From the NCBI GenBank assembly GCA_017629615.1, contig JAGBWT010000037.1, forward strand, positions 1 through 14,753: 14,753 nt of DNA, read 5' to 3'. Below, piece after piece: positions 1-7,885 of the stretch (the stretch's first letter is position 1; each line of letters begins with the position of its first letter). The translations under genes and the position numbers were made by a program. The notes beneath the pieces were generated by a model that was given only the letters and a program-made list of their open reading frames with translations, was not told where the DNA came from and did not search any database. This stretch comes from Alistipes sp. GTDB taxonomy: Bacteria > Bacteroidota > Bacteroidia > Bacteroidales > Rikenellaceae.

Positions 1-2238
1 AAGATGGCTCTGAAAGATGTGGCACGAGTCCAGAAGTTGCCACTCACGGAGTCGGACCGTCTGTGCAAACTTGTACCCGACCGTATTACCGACCCGAAGG
101 ATAAGGATAAGCAGCTGAAAATCAATCTTAAAAATGCAATAAATGCCGTTCCCGAATTGCAGCAGGCCGAAAATTCGGACGACCCGATTATGCGCGATAC
201 CATAAAGTATGCGCGACAACTCGAAGGCAATGTCCGAGGTACGGGTGTGCACGCCTGCGGAACGATTATCTGTCGCGATGCCATCACCGATTGGGTGCCG
301 GTTTCGACGGCCGATGATAAGGAGACGGGCGAGAAGATTCTCGTAACCCAATACGAGGGCTCGGTTATTGAGGATACGGGACTTATCAAGATGGACTTCC
401 TTGGCTTGAAGAACCTCTCCATTATGAAAGATGCGGTAGAGAATATCAAGCGTATCAAGGGGGTTGAAGTCGATATTGATGCCATTCCGATTGACGATAA
501 AAAGACATACGACCTCTATTGTGCAGGCCATACGCTCGGAACGTTCCAGTTCGAGTCGGACGGTATGCAAAAATATCTGCGCGAGTTGAAGCCTACGGTG
601 TTCGAGGACCTTATTGCGATGAACGCCCTCTACCGTCCCGGCCCAATGGATTATATACCCGACTTTATCGACCGTAAGCACGGCCGTAAGCCTATCGAGT
701 ACGATATTCCTATAATGGAGAAGTATTTGAAGGATACCTATGGTATTACGGTCTATCAGGAGCAGGTGATGTTGCTCTCGCGACTGCTCGCCGACTTTAC
801 ACGAGGTGAGGCCGATACACTGCGTAAGGCTATGGGTAAGAAGATTTTGGCTAAACTGATGGAGTTGAAGCCAAAATTCCTTAAAGGCGGTACGGCAAAT
901 GGTCACGATAAGAAGGTCTTGGAGAAGATTTGGGAGGATTGGGTTAAATTTGCCTCCTACGCCTTCAATAAGTCGCACGCAACTTGCTACTCTTGGGTAG
1001 CATATCAGACCGCATACCTCAAAGCGAACTATCCGTCGGAGTATATGGCAGCGTTGCTCAGTAGCAACCTTAACGATTTGACGACACTCTCGAAATATAT
1101 GGAGGAGTGCCGACGAATGGGCATCAAGGTTTTGAGCCCCGACGTCAATGAGTCGATGTTGCGCTTCTCGTCAAATAAGGCGGGCGATATCCGTTTTGGT
1201 TTGGCTGCAATCAAGGGGGTCGGTGAGGCTGCAACCAACTCGATTATCCGCGAGCGCGAGAAGAATGGCCCATATACCGATATATACAACTTCTTTGAGC
1301 GACTCAACTACTCGGTGGTCAATCGTAAGTGTATTGAAAATATCGCCTATGCGGGCGGTTTGGATAGTATTATCGACTTCTCGAGAAGCAAATTGTTTGG
1401 ATTTGATTCGCGTGACCAGTCGCAAACTACCCTGCTCGAACAGTTGATGCGTTACGGTCAGGGATATGTTCAGGAGCAGAATAATGCCCAGCAGAGCCTA
1501 TTTGGTGGCGATATGGGTATGTCGGCAATTCAGCGACCAAGTGTGCCTGTGTGCGATGATTGGAATCGCTTGTATGGCCTAAATAAGGAGCGCGAAGTGA
1601 TTGGTATGTATCTCTCGTCGCACCCACTCGATGAGTATCGTTTGATTATCGATAAGTTGTGTAATGCGCAGGTGTCGGAACTCGATAAGCTCGAAGAGTT
1701 GGCCGGTCGTGAGATTGTTGTTGCGGGCGTAGTCTCGTCGGTTGAGCATCGCACGACGCGTGACGGTAAGCAGACCTTTGGTATTATGACGGTCGAGGAT
1801 TATGGCGGTAAGCACGACTTTGTCTTCTATCGCAAGGATTATGAGCGTTTCCGCCCGATGATGTACCCCGAGTACTACCTCTTAATACGAGGCTCGGTGC
1901 AGGCTTCGACCTTCTATAAGAAGGAGGATGTTAATCGAGAGTCGCCCGTAACGCGTATCTACTACAACATATCGTCGATGGTGCAACTCAATAATGTGGC
2001 CGAAGAGTTGAAGGAGATACACTTGACGTTGCCCGTCGAGTCGCTCACCGACGAATTTGTAGAGGAGTTGGTTGAGACGGTGAAACATTCGCGCGGTAAA
2101 TCAACCTTCCGCCTGACGCTTGTCGAGCCGAAAGAGGGTGTGACGGTTAGTCTTCACGCCAAGAAGCGCAAGGTGCGTCTTTCGGAGCAGATGTGTGAAT
2201 TTATTAAGAAGCACGGCATCGAGTATTCGTTTGGATAA
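1..2238 (+). CDS. dnaE: DNA polymerase III alpha subunit, 5'-truncated by the window edge
   Basis: Catalytic subunit of the replicative polymerase, which extends the new strand at the fork. The reading frame is open at base 1 and has 745 codons up to the TAA stop, against about 1,200 residues for the family. The PHP domain and the first two catalytic aspartates therefore lie outside the window. Numbering from the Met at base 4, I see the palm/fingers signatures FQFES (181-185), RPGP (211-214), YQEQVM (251-256) and AFNKSHA (320-326). A helix-hairpin-helix segment follows at about 398-420 (FGLAAIKGVGEAA), and an OB-fold-like region at about 570-640. Between them sits QQSLF (496-500), matching the QxxLF clamp-binding peptide. 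trxA follows after 29 nt. The identification is very secure; the Met at base 4 is internal, not the start. Confidence 0.97.
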   Translation, partial: KMALKDVARVQKLPLTESDRLCKLVPDRITDPKDKDKQLKINLKNAINAVPELQQAENSDDPIMRDTIKYARQLEGNVRGTGVHACGTIICRDAITDWVPVSTADDKETGEKILVTQYEGSVIEDTGLIKMDFLGLKNLSIMKDAVENIKRIKGVEVDIDAIPIDDKKTYDLYCAGHTLGTFQFESDGMQKYLRELKPTVFEDLIAMNALYRPGPMDYIPDFIDRKHGRKPIEYDIPIMEKYLKDTYGITVYQEQVMLLSRLLADFTRGEADTLRKAMGKKILAKLMELKPKFLKGGTANGHDKKVLEKIWEDWVKFASYAFNKSHATCYSWVAYQTAYLKANYPSEYMAALLSSNLNDLTTLSKYMEECRRMGIKVLSPDVNESMLRFSSNKAGDIRFGLAAIKGVGEAATNSIIREREKNGPYTDIYNFFERLNYSVVNRKCIENIAYAGGLDSIIDFSRSKLFGFDSRDQSQTTLLEQLMRYGQGYVQEQNNAQQSLFGGDMGMSAIQRPSVPVCDDWNRLYGLNKEREVIGMYLSSHPLDEYRLIIDKLCNAQVSELDKLEELAGREIVVAGVVSSVEHRTTRDGKQTFGIMTVEDYGGKHDFVFYRKDYERFRPMMYPEYYLLIRGSVQASTFYKKEDVNRESPVTRIYYNISSMVQLNNVAEELKEIHLTLPVESLTDEFVEELVETVKHSRGKSTFRLTLVEPKEGVTVSLHAKKRKVRLSEQMCEFIKKHGIEYSFG
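1486..1506 (+). other. Predicted beta-clamp-binding motif in DnaE
   Basis: These codons encode QQSLF at residues 496-500 of the visible DnaE, preceded by a Gln/Asn-rich stretch and followed by GG. The peptide fits the bacterial clamp-binding consensus QL(S/D)LF and lies between the helix-hairpin-helix and OB-fold regions, where alpha subunits carry their internal clamp-binding site. The function is inferred from the motif and its position. Confidence 0.7.
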
Positions 2239-2267
2239 ATTTTATAAACTATTTAATATCAACAGTT
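2239..2267 (+). other. dnaE-trxA intergenic spacer
   Basis: A 29-nt AT-rich spacer with no inverted repeat, no GGAGG-like ribosome site and no convincing TAnnTTTG promoter box. trxA could be read through from dnaE, or have a promoter inside dnaE that I cannot see. Confidence 0.4.
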
Positions 2268-2582
2268 ATGGCAATTCAAATTACTAATGAGAATTACGAG
2301 GCTTTGGTAAATGACGCGAAGCCTTTGGTTATTGATTTTTGGGCAGAGTGGTGCGGTCCGTGCCGTGCTATTGCTCCGCTGGTAGAGAAGGCTGCCGAGG
2401 TCTATGCCGACAAGGTAAACATCGGTAAGTGTGACGTTGATAACAACGACGATATTGTTGCTCTGTATCGTGTTCGCAATATCCCTACCCTTATCTTCTT
2501 GAAGGGTGGCGAGGTTGTTGATAAGCACGTTGGCGCAATTTCGGAGGGCGATTTGACTGCAAAAATCGAGGCGTTGCTCTAA
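2268..2582 (+). CDS. trxA: Thioredoxin
   Basis: Small cytoplasmic dithiol oxidoreductase that reduces protein disulfides, for example in ribonucleotide reductase and peroxiredoxins, and is recharged by thioredoxin reductase. The 104-residue length is normal for a single-domain thioredoxin. The active site FWAEWCGPC has its cysteines at 29 and 32. The conserved buried Asp is in VIDFWA (D23), the cis-proline is in RNIPTLIFLKGGE (P73), and a Gly-rich C-terminal strand and helix complete the fold. No signal peptide or membrane anchor is seen, so it is cytoplasmic. The ATG follows an A/T-rich leader without a Shine-Dalgarno sequence, as is usual in Bacteroidota. It lies downstream of dnaE on the same strand and ends just before a strong terminator. 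Confidence 0.97.
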   Translation: MAIQITNENYEALVNDAKPLVIDFWAEWCGPCRAIAPLVEKAAEVYADKVNIGKCDVDNNDDIVALYRVRNIPTLIFLKGGEVVDKHVGAISEGDLTAKIEALL

Positions 2583-2603
2583 ACTAACCCACGACAATTA
2601 GGC

Positions 2604-2640
2604 AAAACCCCAAGGCTGTGTGTGCGGTCTTGGGGTTTTT
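2604..2640 (+). terminator. Rho-independent terminator after trxA
   Basis: A perfect 11-bp inverted repeat: AAAACCCCAAG at 2604-2614 pairs with CTTGGGGTTTT at 2629-2639 around a 14-nt loop. The + strand ends in a T run that is partly inside the stem. It begins 21 nt after the trxA stop. Because the stem starts with AAAA, the minus-strand transcript also ends in U's, so it may also stop transcription from the convergent peptidase gene that ends at 2658. Confidence 0.9.
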
Positions 2641-2657
2641 GTATGCCTTGTGTTGGG

Positions 2658-3356
2658 CTATTTCTCGAAGTGCTGATAGTCTTTGATTGTCTTGTAGTCG
2701 CCACCCCACTCAAATCCACGAGCAAGAAAAAGTTTGACACACAGGTCGTTGCGGTCGAGTTTGTATGGGAAATTGCGGCTTCTATCGACGTAGGGTTTAC
2801 CTGCTGCCGGTGCTATGAGTGTGCCACTTTCGCGTACCTTGACGTATGGGTTGTAGAGTGGATTGATATCGATGGCCATTCCTCGGCTGTGGGCCGAAAG
2901 GGTGCGACCCGAAGGTATGTGGCGATAGTTGAAAGCCGAAGAGTTGTTGGCTGTCATCGAGCGCTCGTCGTCGGCTCCATACTCATCGACCAATACCATA
3001 CGCTCGATTGGGTAGTGAGCATCGAATAGTTGGCGGAATATATAGAGCAAATCATCGGCTATGGCGCGATTGCAGAGAATCTCTCCGCGCAATATGCGGC
3101 CGTCGAGCGTGTAGTGAAGTAGCGACAGATAGCGCAACTCGTCGAGGGGTATTTTGCACTCTGCTTTATAGGACCGACCCTTTATGCGTGCGAATATAGC
3201 CTCGTCGATTGGATAGGCACGAAAGCACTTTTCGATACCGACGCGGGTAATGTCGGCCGATGTGACCTGTTCGCCAGCTTTGCGGTTGAGCAGATTTTGA
3301 GCCGTTGCAGTGAGGCCTACGAGTAGTAGTAAAAGTATGGTTATTAGGTGTTTCAT
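2658..3356 (-). CDS. Exported M15 family zinc metallopeptidase (M15_4-like)
   Basis: Probable peptidoglycan peptidase related to VanY, VanX and L-Ala-D-Glu endopeptidases, acting in the periplasm. The 232-residue protein starts with a signal peptide (about 1-20, with a leucine-rich core and cleavage near ATAQ; no lipobox Cys). The C-terminal half carries the family pattern: SMTANNSSAFNYR (133-145), then SAHSRGMAIDINP with putative zinc ligands H156 and D163, then GFEWGGD (214-220) and DYQHFE with D226 and the third ligand H229. The N-terminal 100 residues have no motif I recognise. Its start lies 5 nt after the stop of the acyltransferase gene, so the two are probably cotranscribed. Metallopeptidase assignment is firm; the exact bond cleaved cannot be told. 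Confidence 0.88.
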   Translation of the reverse strand: MKHLITILLLLLVGLTATAQNLLNRKAGEQVTSADITRVGIEKCFRAYPIDEAIFARIKGRSYKAECKIPLDELRYLSLLHYTLDGRILRGEILCNRAIADDLLYIFRQLFDAHYPIERMVLVDEYGADDERSMTANNSSAFNYRHIPSGRTLSAHSRGMAIDINPLYNPYVKVRESGTLIAPAAGKPYVDRSRNFPYKLDRNDLCVKLFLARGFEWGGDYKTIKDYQHFEK

Positions 3357-3361
3357 AGTGG

Positions 3362-4465
3362 CTACCCTATCAAAAAGCGGTTTTTAGGCAGGTAGGCAAC
3401 AACGCGAACAACGATGCAACAAACAATAAAGGTGAGTGTCGCAGAGGTGAGTATGGTCGCGAGGGTCGATAAGTGCCAACCGAGTACGGTTGAGTGTATG
3501 GCAACGAGCGCAAACATATGCATAAGATAGATGCCGTAGCTCTTTTGGGAGATGAACCGTATTGCGGGATAGATGCCACCCGTGTAGTTCAACTTCTTGA
3601 AGATTAGGAATATGGCTATGGCTGTCATCGCTACACTTGTTGAGCAGAAACGCCAACTTTGTTCCATCAATACGGCGAGGTCGATACTCTCGTTTACGGG
3701 GTATTCGCTCGGGATTTGCGACCAAAACCAGAGTGCGGCAATGGCATAGCCAACAATCCACATCGGCACGGCAACAGTGAGTGTGCGACGCCACGACCAA
3801 TCGACGTAGGTGCGGATATAGTGGCCGATAACAACGTAGCCGATAAAGCCGCTAATGTAGTATAGCGAACCAAATTCGTTCCAGTTGGCCTCGCCCCAAA
3901 CCTCCGTGCGGCCAAAGAGAGCGAGAGCAGCCTGATGTAGAAACGGCACAAGTGTCGAGAATAACCACGCGCCGATAAATATCTGCTCGCCACGTTTTGA
4001 TATGCGTTCAATCCACGGCGAAAAGATTGGCATTGCGATATATACGCCGAGGAGCATATATACAAACCAAAGATGGCCGGAGTGCATATTGAAGTTGAGA
4101 GCGAGGTTGGCAAGGTTGGCCTTCGCATCAAAACCATCGCCACAGCCCCACATCGGCACAATAGCGTAGAGCAGGCTCCATATTGCAAAAGGAATGAATA
4201 CCCTTGTCAGGCGTCGCGCAAAAAACTCTCGTGTCGAGCCCTTTATAGGGAAAAGCAGATAGCTCGAAGTTAGGATAAAGAGCGGTACGGCACATCGCAG
4301 GGCCGAGTCGATAAGCGTTACCCATAGAGCGTCGGTGGCGTTGGCGATATACGTTCCTTTGCCACCGAGGTAGAATGGCTCGCAGGCGTGAACAAGTATT
4401 ACCATAAAACAGGCCACAACACGCAGATAGTCGAGAAAAACGATGCGAGGTTGGTTTTGCTGCAT
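3362..4465 (-). CDS. Acyltransferase 3 family integral membrane protein (WecH/YiaH-like)
   Basis: Multi-pass membrane protein of 367 residues that, by family, transfers an acetyl or other acyl group from a cytoplasmic donor to a sugar or other envelope acceptor. The first helix carries the family signature LDYLRVVACFMVILVHACEP, with R15 and H26 at the conserved Arg and His positions. The segment HSGHLWFVYMLLGVYIAMPI and the C-terminal SQKSYGIYLMHMFAL are typical of the COG3274 subgroup. I count about ten hydrophobic segments. The acceptor cannot be read from the sequence: LPS, capsule, peptidoglycan or a secreted glycan are all possible. The peptidase gene 5 nt downstream hints at a cell-wall role, but this is only context. 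The upstream gap holds the htpG terminator, so its promoter must lie within about 100 nt or inside htpG. Confidence 0.9.
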   Translation of the reverse strand: MQQNQPRIVFLDYLRVVACFMVILVHACEPFYLGGKGTYIANATDALWVTLIDSALRCAVPLFILTSSYLLFPIKGSTREFFARRLTRVFIPFAIWSLLYAIVPMWGCGDGFDAKANLANLALNFNMHSGHLWFVYMLLGVYIAMPIFSPWIERISKRGEQIFIGAWLFSTLVPFLHQAALALFGRTEVWGEANWNEFGSLYYISGFIGYVVIGHYIRTYVDWSWRRTLTVAVPMWIVGYAIAALWFWSQIPSEYPVNESIDLAVLMEQSWRFCSTSVAMTAIAIFLIFKKLNYTGGIYPAIRFISQKSYGIYLMHMFALVAIHSTVLGWHLSTLATILTSATLTFIVCCIVVRVVAYLPKNRFLIG

Positions 4466-4497
4466 ATATTTCGGGTGTTGTTTTAGGCAAAGATAAT

Positions 4498-4536
4498 AAA
4501 AAAAGGTTGTCTGATATTATTTTCAGACAACCTTTT
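4498..4536 (-). terminator. Rho-independent terminator after htpG
   Basis: A perfect 14-bp inverted repeat: AAAAGGTTGTCTGA at 4501-4514 and its complement at 4523-4536 enclose an 8-nt AT loop. Read on the minus strand, the stem is followed by a run of seven T's (A's at 4498-4504 on the + strand). It lies 22 nt past the htpG stop, correctly placed and oriented for that gene. It sits 33 nt upstream of the acyltransferase start, so it also insulates the two units. Confidence 0.93.
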
Positions 4537-4558
4537 GTTGAAATTGTTTGTAGAGTGA

Positions 4559-6631
4559 CTATTTACGCTCGGTTTCGATAAGCGAGATAGAGCGTTGAAT
4601 AAAGTCCGAAAGGTTCTTACCTTTGAGCATTCCGTTCGAGAGCAGTGCGAGGTCGATAATCTGGCGAACAAGCGCATTTTGTTTGCCAATCTCGCGCAAA
4701 CGCTCATTGCGCTCATCGCGTAGCGTTACGACCTTCTTCGAGAGTTCGGTGCGCATTTCGCGCTCTTCGGCCGACAGCTCCTCCTCCTTTTTATCCTTTA
4801 TAACCTCCTCGAAACGATGCTCCTCGGCTACGGCTGCATCGATTTTCTTGGTGGTTGATTTGAGTTTGTCGCCATAGGCCTTCTCGACGTCGGCAAGAAT
4901 ATCGAGGACAATCGGGTGGTTGCCATTTACGGCAATCGTGAAGTTGTCGGGCATTTGGCCGTAGAATTGGCTCATACCTCCCCCACTCATCTTTGCCATA
5001 TCCTTCATACGGCGCATAAACTCGTCTTGCGTGATGACAATCGGAGCCTCGGAGGCATTCATTGCCTCGAAGGTGATGTTGTAGTGAATCTTCTCGTCGT
5101 CGGGCATTTGACTCTCGAAAACGGGGCGCATAATCTCCTGTTGAGCCTCCGAGAGCGAAATCTTCAAATCCTCCTTCTTGCGAATAAGCTTCTCGACGAT
5201 GTCGCTGTCGATGCGCACAAAGCGTGTACCTTCGTTCTTCGACTCGTACCAATTTATGTAGTGGCTGTCGAGCTGTCCGTCCATTATCAGAACGTCGTAG
5301 CCTTTGGCCTTGGCTGCTTCGAGTTGGGTGTGCTTGCCGATAGGGTCATCGACGTAGAGCAGACAGAGCGTATTGTCCTTGTCGGTCTGATTCTCCTTGA
5401 CAAGAGCCGTGTACTCCTCGGCTGTGAAGTACTTGCCGTCGGTATTTTTCCAGAGCATAAATGCAGGAGCCTTCTCGGCAAACTTCTCGTCGGTGAGCAT
5501 TCCGTATTGGATAAATATTTTCAGGTCGTCCCACTTCTGCTCATATTCCGGGCGCATCGTGTTGAAGAGTTCGGCCAAGCGGTCGGCTACCTTGCGGGTG
5601 ATGTAGCTCGAAATCTTCTTTACGTTGCTGTCGCTTTGCAGATACGAACGCGACACGTTGAGCGGAATATCCGGCGAGTCGATTACACCGTGCAACAGCG
5701 TCAAGTATTCGGGAACGATGCCCTCGACCTGGTCGGTTACAAAGACTTGGTTGCAGTATAGCTGAATCTTGTTCTTCTGAATCTCGAAGTTGTTGTGAAT
5801 CTTTGGGAAATAGAGAATACCCGTCAGATTGAACGGATAGTCGATGTTGAGATGAATGAAAAACAGAGGCTCGTCGCTCATAGGATAGAGTTCGCGATAG
5901 AACTCTTTGTACTGCTCCTCGGTAATCTCGGACGGTTTACAGCTCCAAAGCGGTGCTATGTTGTTGATTACATTGTCTTTGTCGGTATCGACATATTTGC
6001 CATCTTTCCACTCCTTAATCTTGCCAAAGTGGATTGGAATAGGCAGGAAGCGGCAATACTTTTTGAGCAGGTCGCCAACCTTTGTCTCGTCGCAATATTC
6101 GGCACACTCCTCCGAGAGGTGGAGAACGATACTTGTTCCGCGTTCGCGTTTTTCGCTCAACTCCTCCATTTCGTACTCCGGAGAGCCGTTGCAGCTCCAA
6201 TGTACAGCCTTCGCGTCGTCTTGATACGACTGTGTGAATATCTCGACCTTGTCCGACACCATAAATGCCGAATAGAAACCCAAGCCGAAGTGACCAATAA
6301 TTGATTGGTTCTGATATTTGGCAAGGAACTCCTCTGCGCCCGAGAAGGCAATTTGGTTGATGTAGCGGTCGAGTTCGTCGGCTGTCATACCTATACCTCG
6401 GTCGGTTACGGTGAGCGTTTTTGCATCGCTATCGACCTTGATGTCGATATTTATCGCGCCCAGCTCTCCGCTATAAACGCCTGTCGAGGCGAGTGTTTTG
6501 AGCTTTTGGGTGGCATCGACAGCGTTCGATACCAACTCGCGCAAGAAAATCTCGTGGTCGGAATAGAGGAATTTCTTGATTACGGGGAAGATGTTTTCGG
6601 TCGTTACCCCGATAGTTCCATTTTTTGTCAT
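4559..6631 (-). CDS. htpG: Hsp90 family molecular chaperone HtpG
   Basis: ATP-dependent cytosolic chaperone that binds late folding intermediates as a dimer. The 690-residue length suits the Bacteroidota form, which is longer than the about 624 residues of E. coli HtpG. The N-terminal GHKL ATP site is complete: E32 and N36 in ELVSNAVDA, DRGIGM at 77-82, GHFGLG at 113-118, and GTS at 165-167. The middle domain has the catalytic Arg loop LNVSRSYLQ (R328) and the conserved NKIQLYCNQVFV strand. The region before the last helices is highly charged (Lys/Glu-rich, about 595-660) and may form a coiled coil. The C-terminus ends in ETERK and lacks the eukaryotic MEEVD tail, as expected. It is flanked by a 185-nt upstream gap and its own terminator, so it is probably monocistronic. 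I saw no CIRCE-type inverted repeat upstream. Confidence 0.98.
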   Translation of the reverse strand: MTKNGTIGVTTENIFPVIKKFLYSDHEIFLRELVSNAVDATQKLKTLASTGVYSGELGAINIDIKVDSDAKTLTVTDRGIGMTADELDRYINQIAFSGAEEFLAKYQNQSIIGHFGLGFYSAFMVSDKVEIFTQSYQDDAKAVHWSCNGSPEYEMEELSEKRERGTSIVLHLSEECAEYCDETKVGDLLKKYCRFLPIPIHFGKIKEWKDGKYVDTDKDNVINNIAPLWSCKPSEITEEQYKEFYRELYPMSDEPLFFIHLNIDYPFNLTGILYFPKIHNNFEIQKNKIQLYCNQVFVTDQVEGIVPEYLTLLHGVIDSPDIPLNVSRSYLQSDSNVKKISSYITRKVADRLAELFNTMRPEYEQKWDDLKIFIQYGMLTDEKFAEKAPAFMLWKNTDGKYFTAEEYTALVKENQTDKDNTLCLLYVDDPIGKHTQLEAAKAKGYDVLIMDGQLDSHYINWYESKNEGTRFVRIDSDIVEKLIRKKEDLKISLSEAQQEIMRPVFESQMPDDEKIHYNITFEAMNASEAPIVITQDEFMRRMKDMAKMSGGGMSQFYGQMPDNFTIAVNGNHPIVLDILADVEKAYGDKLKSTTKKIDAAVAEEHRFEEVIKDKKEEELSAEEREMRTELSKKVVTLRDERNERLREIGKQNALVRQIIDLALLSNGMLKGKNLSDFIQRSISLIETERK

Positions 6632-6816
6632 AGTTGTATTTGTGTTATATTAGTATTCTGTTTTATGAATATATCCAATCAAAGTGTATGCCAATGGCGA
6701 TTTGAAGCCGATGGTCTGCCAAAGTGACATACCGAGAGGTCGGGTGTGTGACAAAATTGAAGTTGTTTGCCGCGCCTACCCTTTTGCAGCCCTCGATTGT
6801 GCAACCGTTCCACCTG
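6632..6816. other. Intergenic region upstream of htpG
   Basis: 185 nt between the stop of the YhhN-like gene and the htpG start, the largest non-coding gap in the window. The 50 nt next to htpG are AT-rich and probably hold its promoter on the minus strand. I cannot find an exact TAnnTTTG box with a TTTG about 20 nt upstream. The rest is of mixed composition with only a weak 4-bp hairpin (CCGA/TCGG, 6733-6744) and no clear terminator for the long upstream operon. No tRNA or conserved small RNA was recognised. Confidence 0.4.
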
Positions 6817-7476
6817 CTATTTGCTTGCGCTTTGGTCGCTATGCTCGGCCAGATATGTTACGGCGAATATGTATTGTGCAACAAAGTACAAAGCCATAAT
6901 AACCACTCCTGCATAAGGGATTCGCTCGACAAAACGATTCCACGCGATGCACGAATCGGAGAACATAAATGTTATGGCTGCAAGCATATACCACAATCTG
7001 TATCGTTGTTGGGCGGTTGTCGATATGGCCATTATGCTTATGAGGAGTATGTATAGCAGGCACGCCCACTGTTCGGTGGTGCGCTCGATGTTGGGGACGA
7101 TTTTCGCGGCAAGGCCGATTGCTGTCGTTACGATAATGGCGGAGCCGATATATGCAATCGTGTCGAATTTTGCCCGTCGGACGAAGTATGCCGTAAATAG
7201 TAGGTGCGCAACGGCAAACATACCAATTTGGAGTATGAAGTTGCGATGTTCGCCAGCCAAATCTCCCAAGGCCGAGAATAGAAAGGCCATCGGCATAATA
7301 GCTAATCGACGTGGTGAGAGGGTCCAAGTGAGAATTGTGAGCAGACATAGAGGCAGTGTCTTGACGAAATCGTTTGCGAGTTGCCCCTCAAAACCCAAGT
7401 GACGGCCTGCAAAATAGAGTGTGACGGCTATTGCAAAGCCGATGGATAGCAGTAAGATACGACTTTGTAGCCTCAT
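6817..7476 (-). CDS. YhhN/TMEM86 family membrane protein (lysoplasmalogenase-like)
   Basis: Integral membrane protein of 219 residues with about seven or eight hydrophobic segments, matching the YhhN family. The characterised members of this family hydrolyse the vinyl-ether bond of lysoplasmalogens. Two family signatures are visible: FSALGD at 67-72 (D72 conserved) and FMFSDSCIAWNRF at 170-182 (D174 conserved), followed by the final YFVAQYIFAVTYL helix. It is last in the tight minus-strand gene train, starting one base after the stop of the thioesterase gene, so it is translated from the same message. Whether the organism makes plasmalogens cannot be told here, so the substrate is an inference from the family. 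Confidence 0.8.
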   Translation of the reverse strand: MRLQSRILLLSIGFAIAVTLYFAGRHLGFEGQLANDFVKTLPLCLLTILTWTLSPRRLAIMPMAFLFSALGDLAGEHRNFILQIGMFAVAHLLFTAYFVRRAKFDTIAYIGSAIIVTTAIGLAAKIVPNIERTTEQWACLLYILLISIMAISTTAQQRYRLWYMLAAITFMFSDSCIAWNRFVERIPYAGVVIMALYFVAQYIFAVTYLAEHSDQSASK

Positions 7477-7477
7477 A

Positions 7478-7885
7478 TTATTCGAAGTAAGGTCGTAGCG
7501 TGTCGATTAACTCCTGTGGTGCGCGACAAGGTCGCATACGCTCCATATTGACATAGCCGAGAACTGTGCGCCCTGTATTGAGTAGCTTACCCTGCTCGTT
7601 GAATATTTCGTATTCGACAATCAGTCGCACTTCGGGCAGTTGCGTGAGTGTGGCACGTATGGTCAGCAGGTCGTCGTAGTAGGCGGGGGCTTTGTATTTA
7701 GACTCGACCTCGATGATTGGGGTTACTATACCCTGCTCCTCCAATAACGAGTATGGCATACCGATACTACGGAATAGTTCGTTGCGAGCCGCTTCGTAGA
7801 AAACGATGTAGTTGGCGTGATATACAACGCCCATCTTGTCGGTGTCGCGATAGAGAACGCGTATGGTTGTATCGTGTGAAATCAT
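7478..7885 (-). CDS. Hotdog-fold acyl-CoA thioesterase (YbgC/4HBT family)
   Basis: Cytoplasmic thioesterase of 135 residues, the normal single-hotdog length. It is expected to hydrolyse acyl-CoA or acyl-ACP thioesters. The N-terminal motif YRDTDKMGVVYHANYIVFYEAAR (12-34) is the 4HBT/YbgC active-site helix, with D16 the likely catalytic residue and H23 and Y26 conserved. The central strands IEVESKYKAPAYYDD and GRTVLGYVNMERMRP complete the fold. Its ATG overlaps the ribF stop as ATGA, giving translational coupling. No Tol-Pal genes are nearby, so a link to that system is not supported. Preferred chain length or substrate cannot be inferred. Confidence 0.9.
   Translation of the reverse strand: MISHDTTIRVLYRDTDKMGVVYHANYIVFYEAARNELFRSIGMPYSLLEEQGIVTPIIEVESKYKAPAYYDDLLTIRATLTQLPEVRLIVEYEIFNEQGKLLNTGRTVLGYVNMERMRPCRAPQELIDTLRPYFE

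Noticed and set aside
2622..3029. A 135-codon plus-strand frame starting in the trxA terminator loop
   Set aside because: It is antisense to the M15 peptidase, which has a signal peptide and full zinc motif; the plus-strand translation shows no recognisable feature.
4916..5761. A 281-codon open frame on the plus strand opposite htpG, with others at 5795-6304 and 6305-6727
   Set aside because: They lie antisense to a complete, strongly conserved htpG and their translations are Val/Leu-rich with no domain pattern, typical of mirror frames of a real gene.
6725..6752. Short hairpin (CCGA/TCGG) as a terminator of the long operon
   Set aside because: The stem is only 4 bp with weak flanking pairs and no U run on the minus strand.
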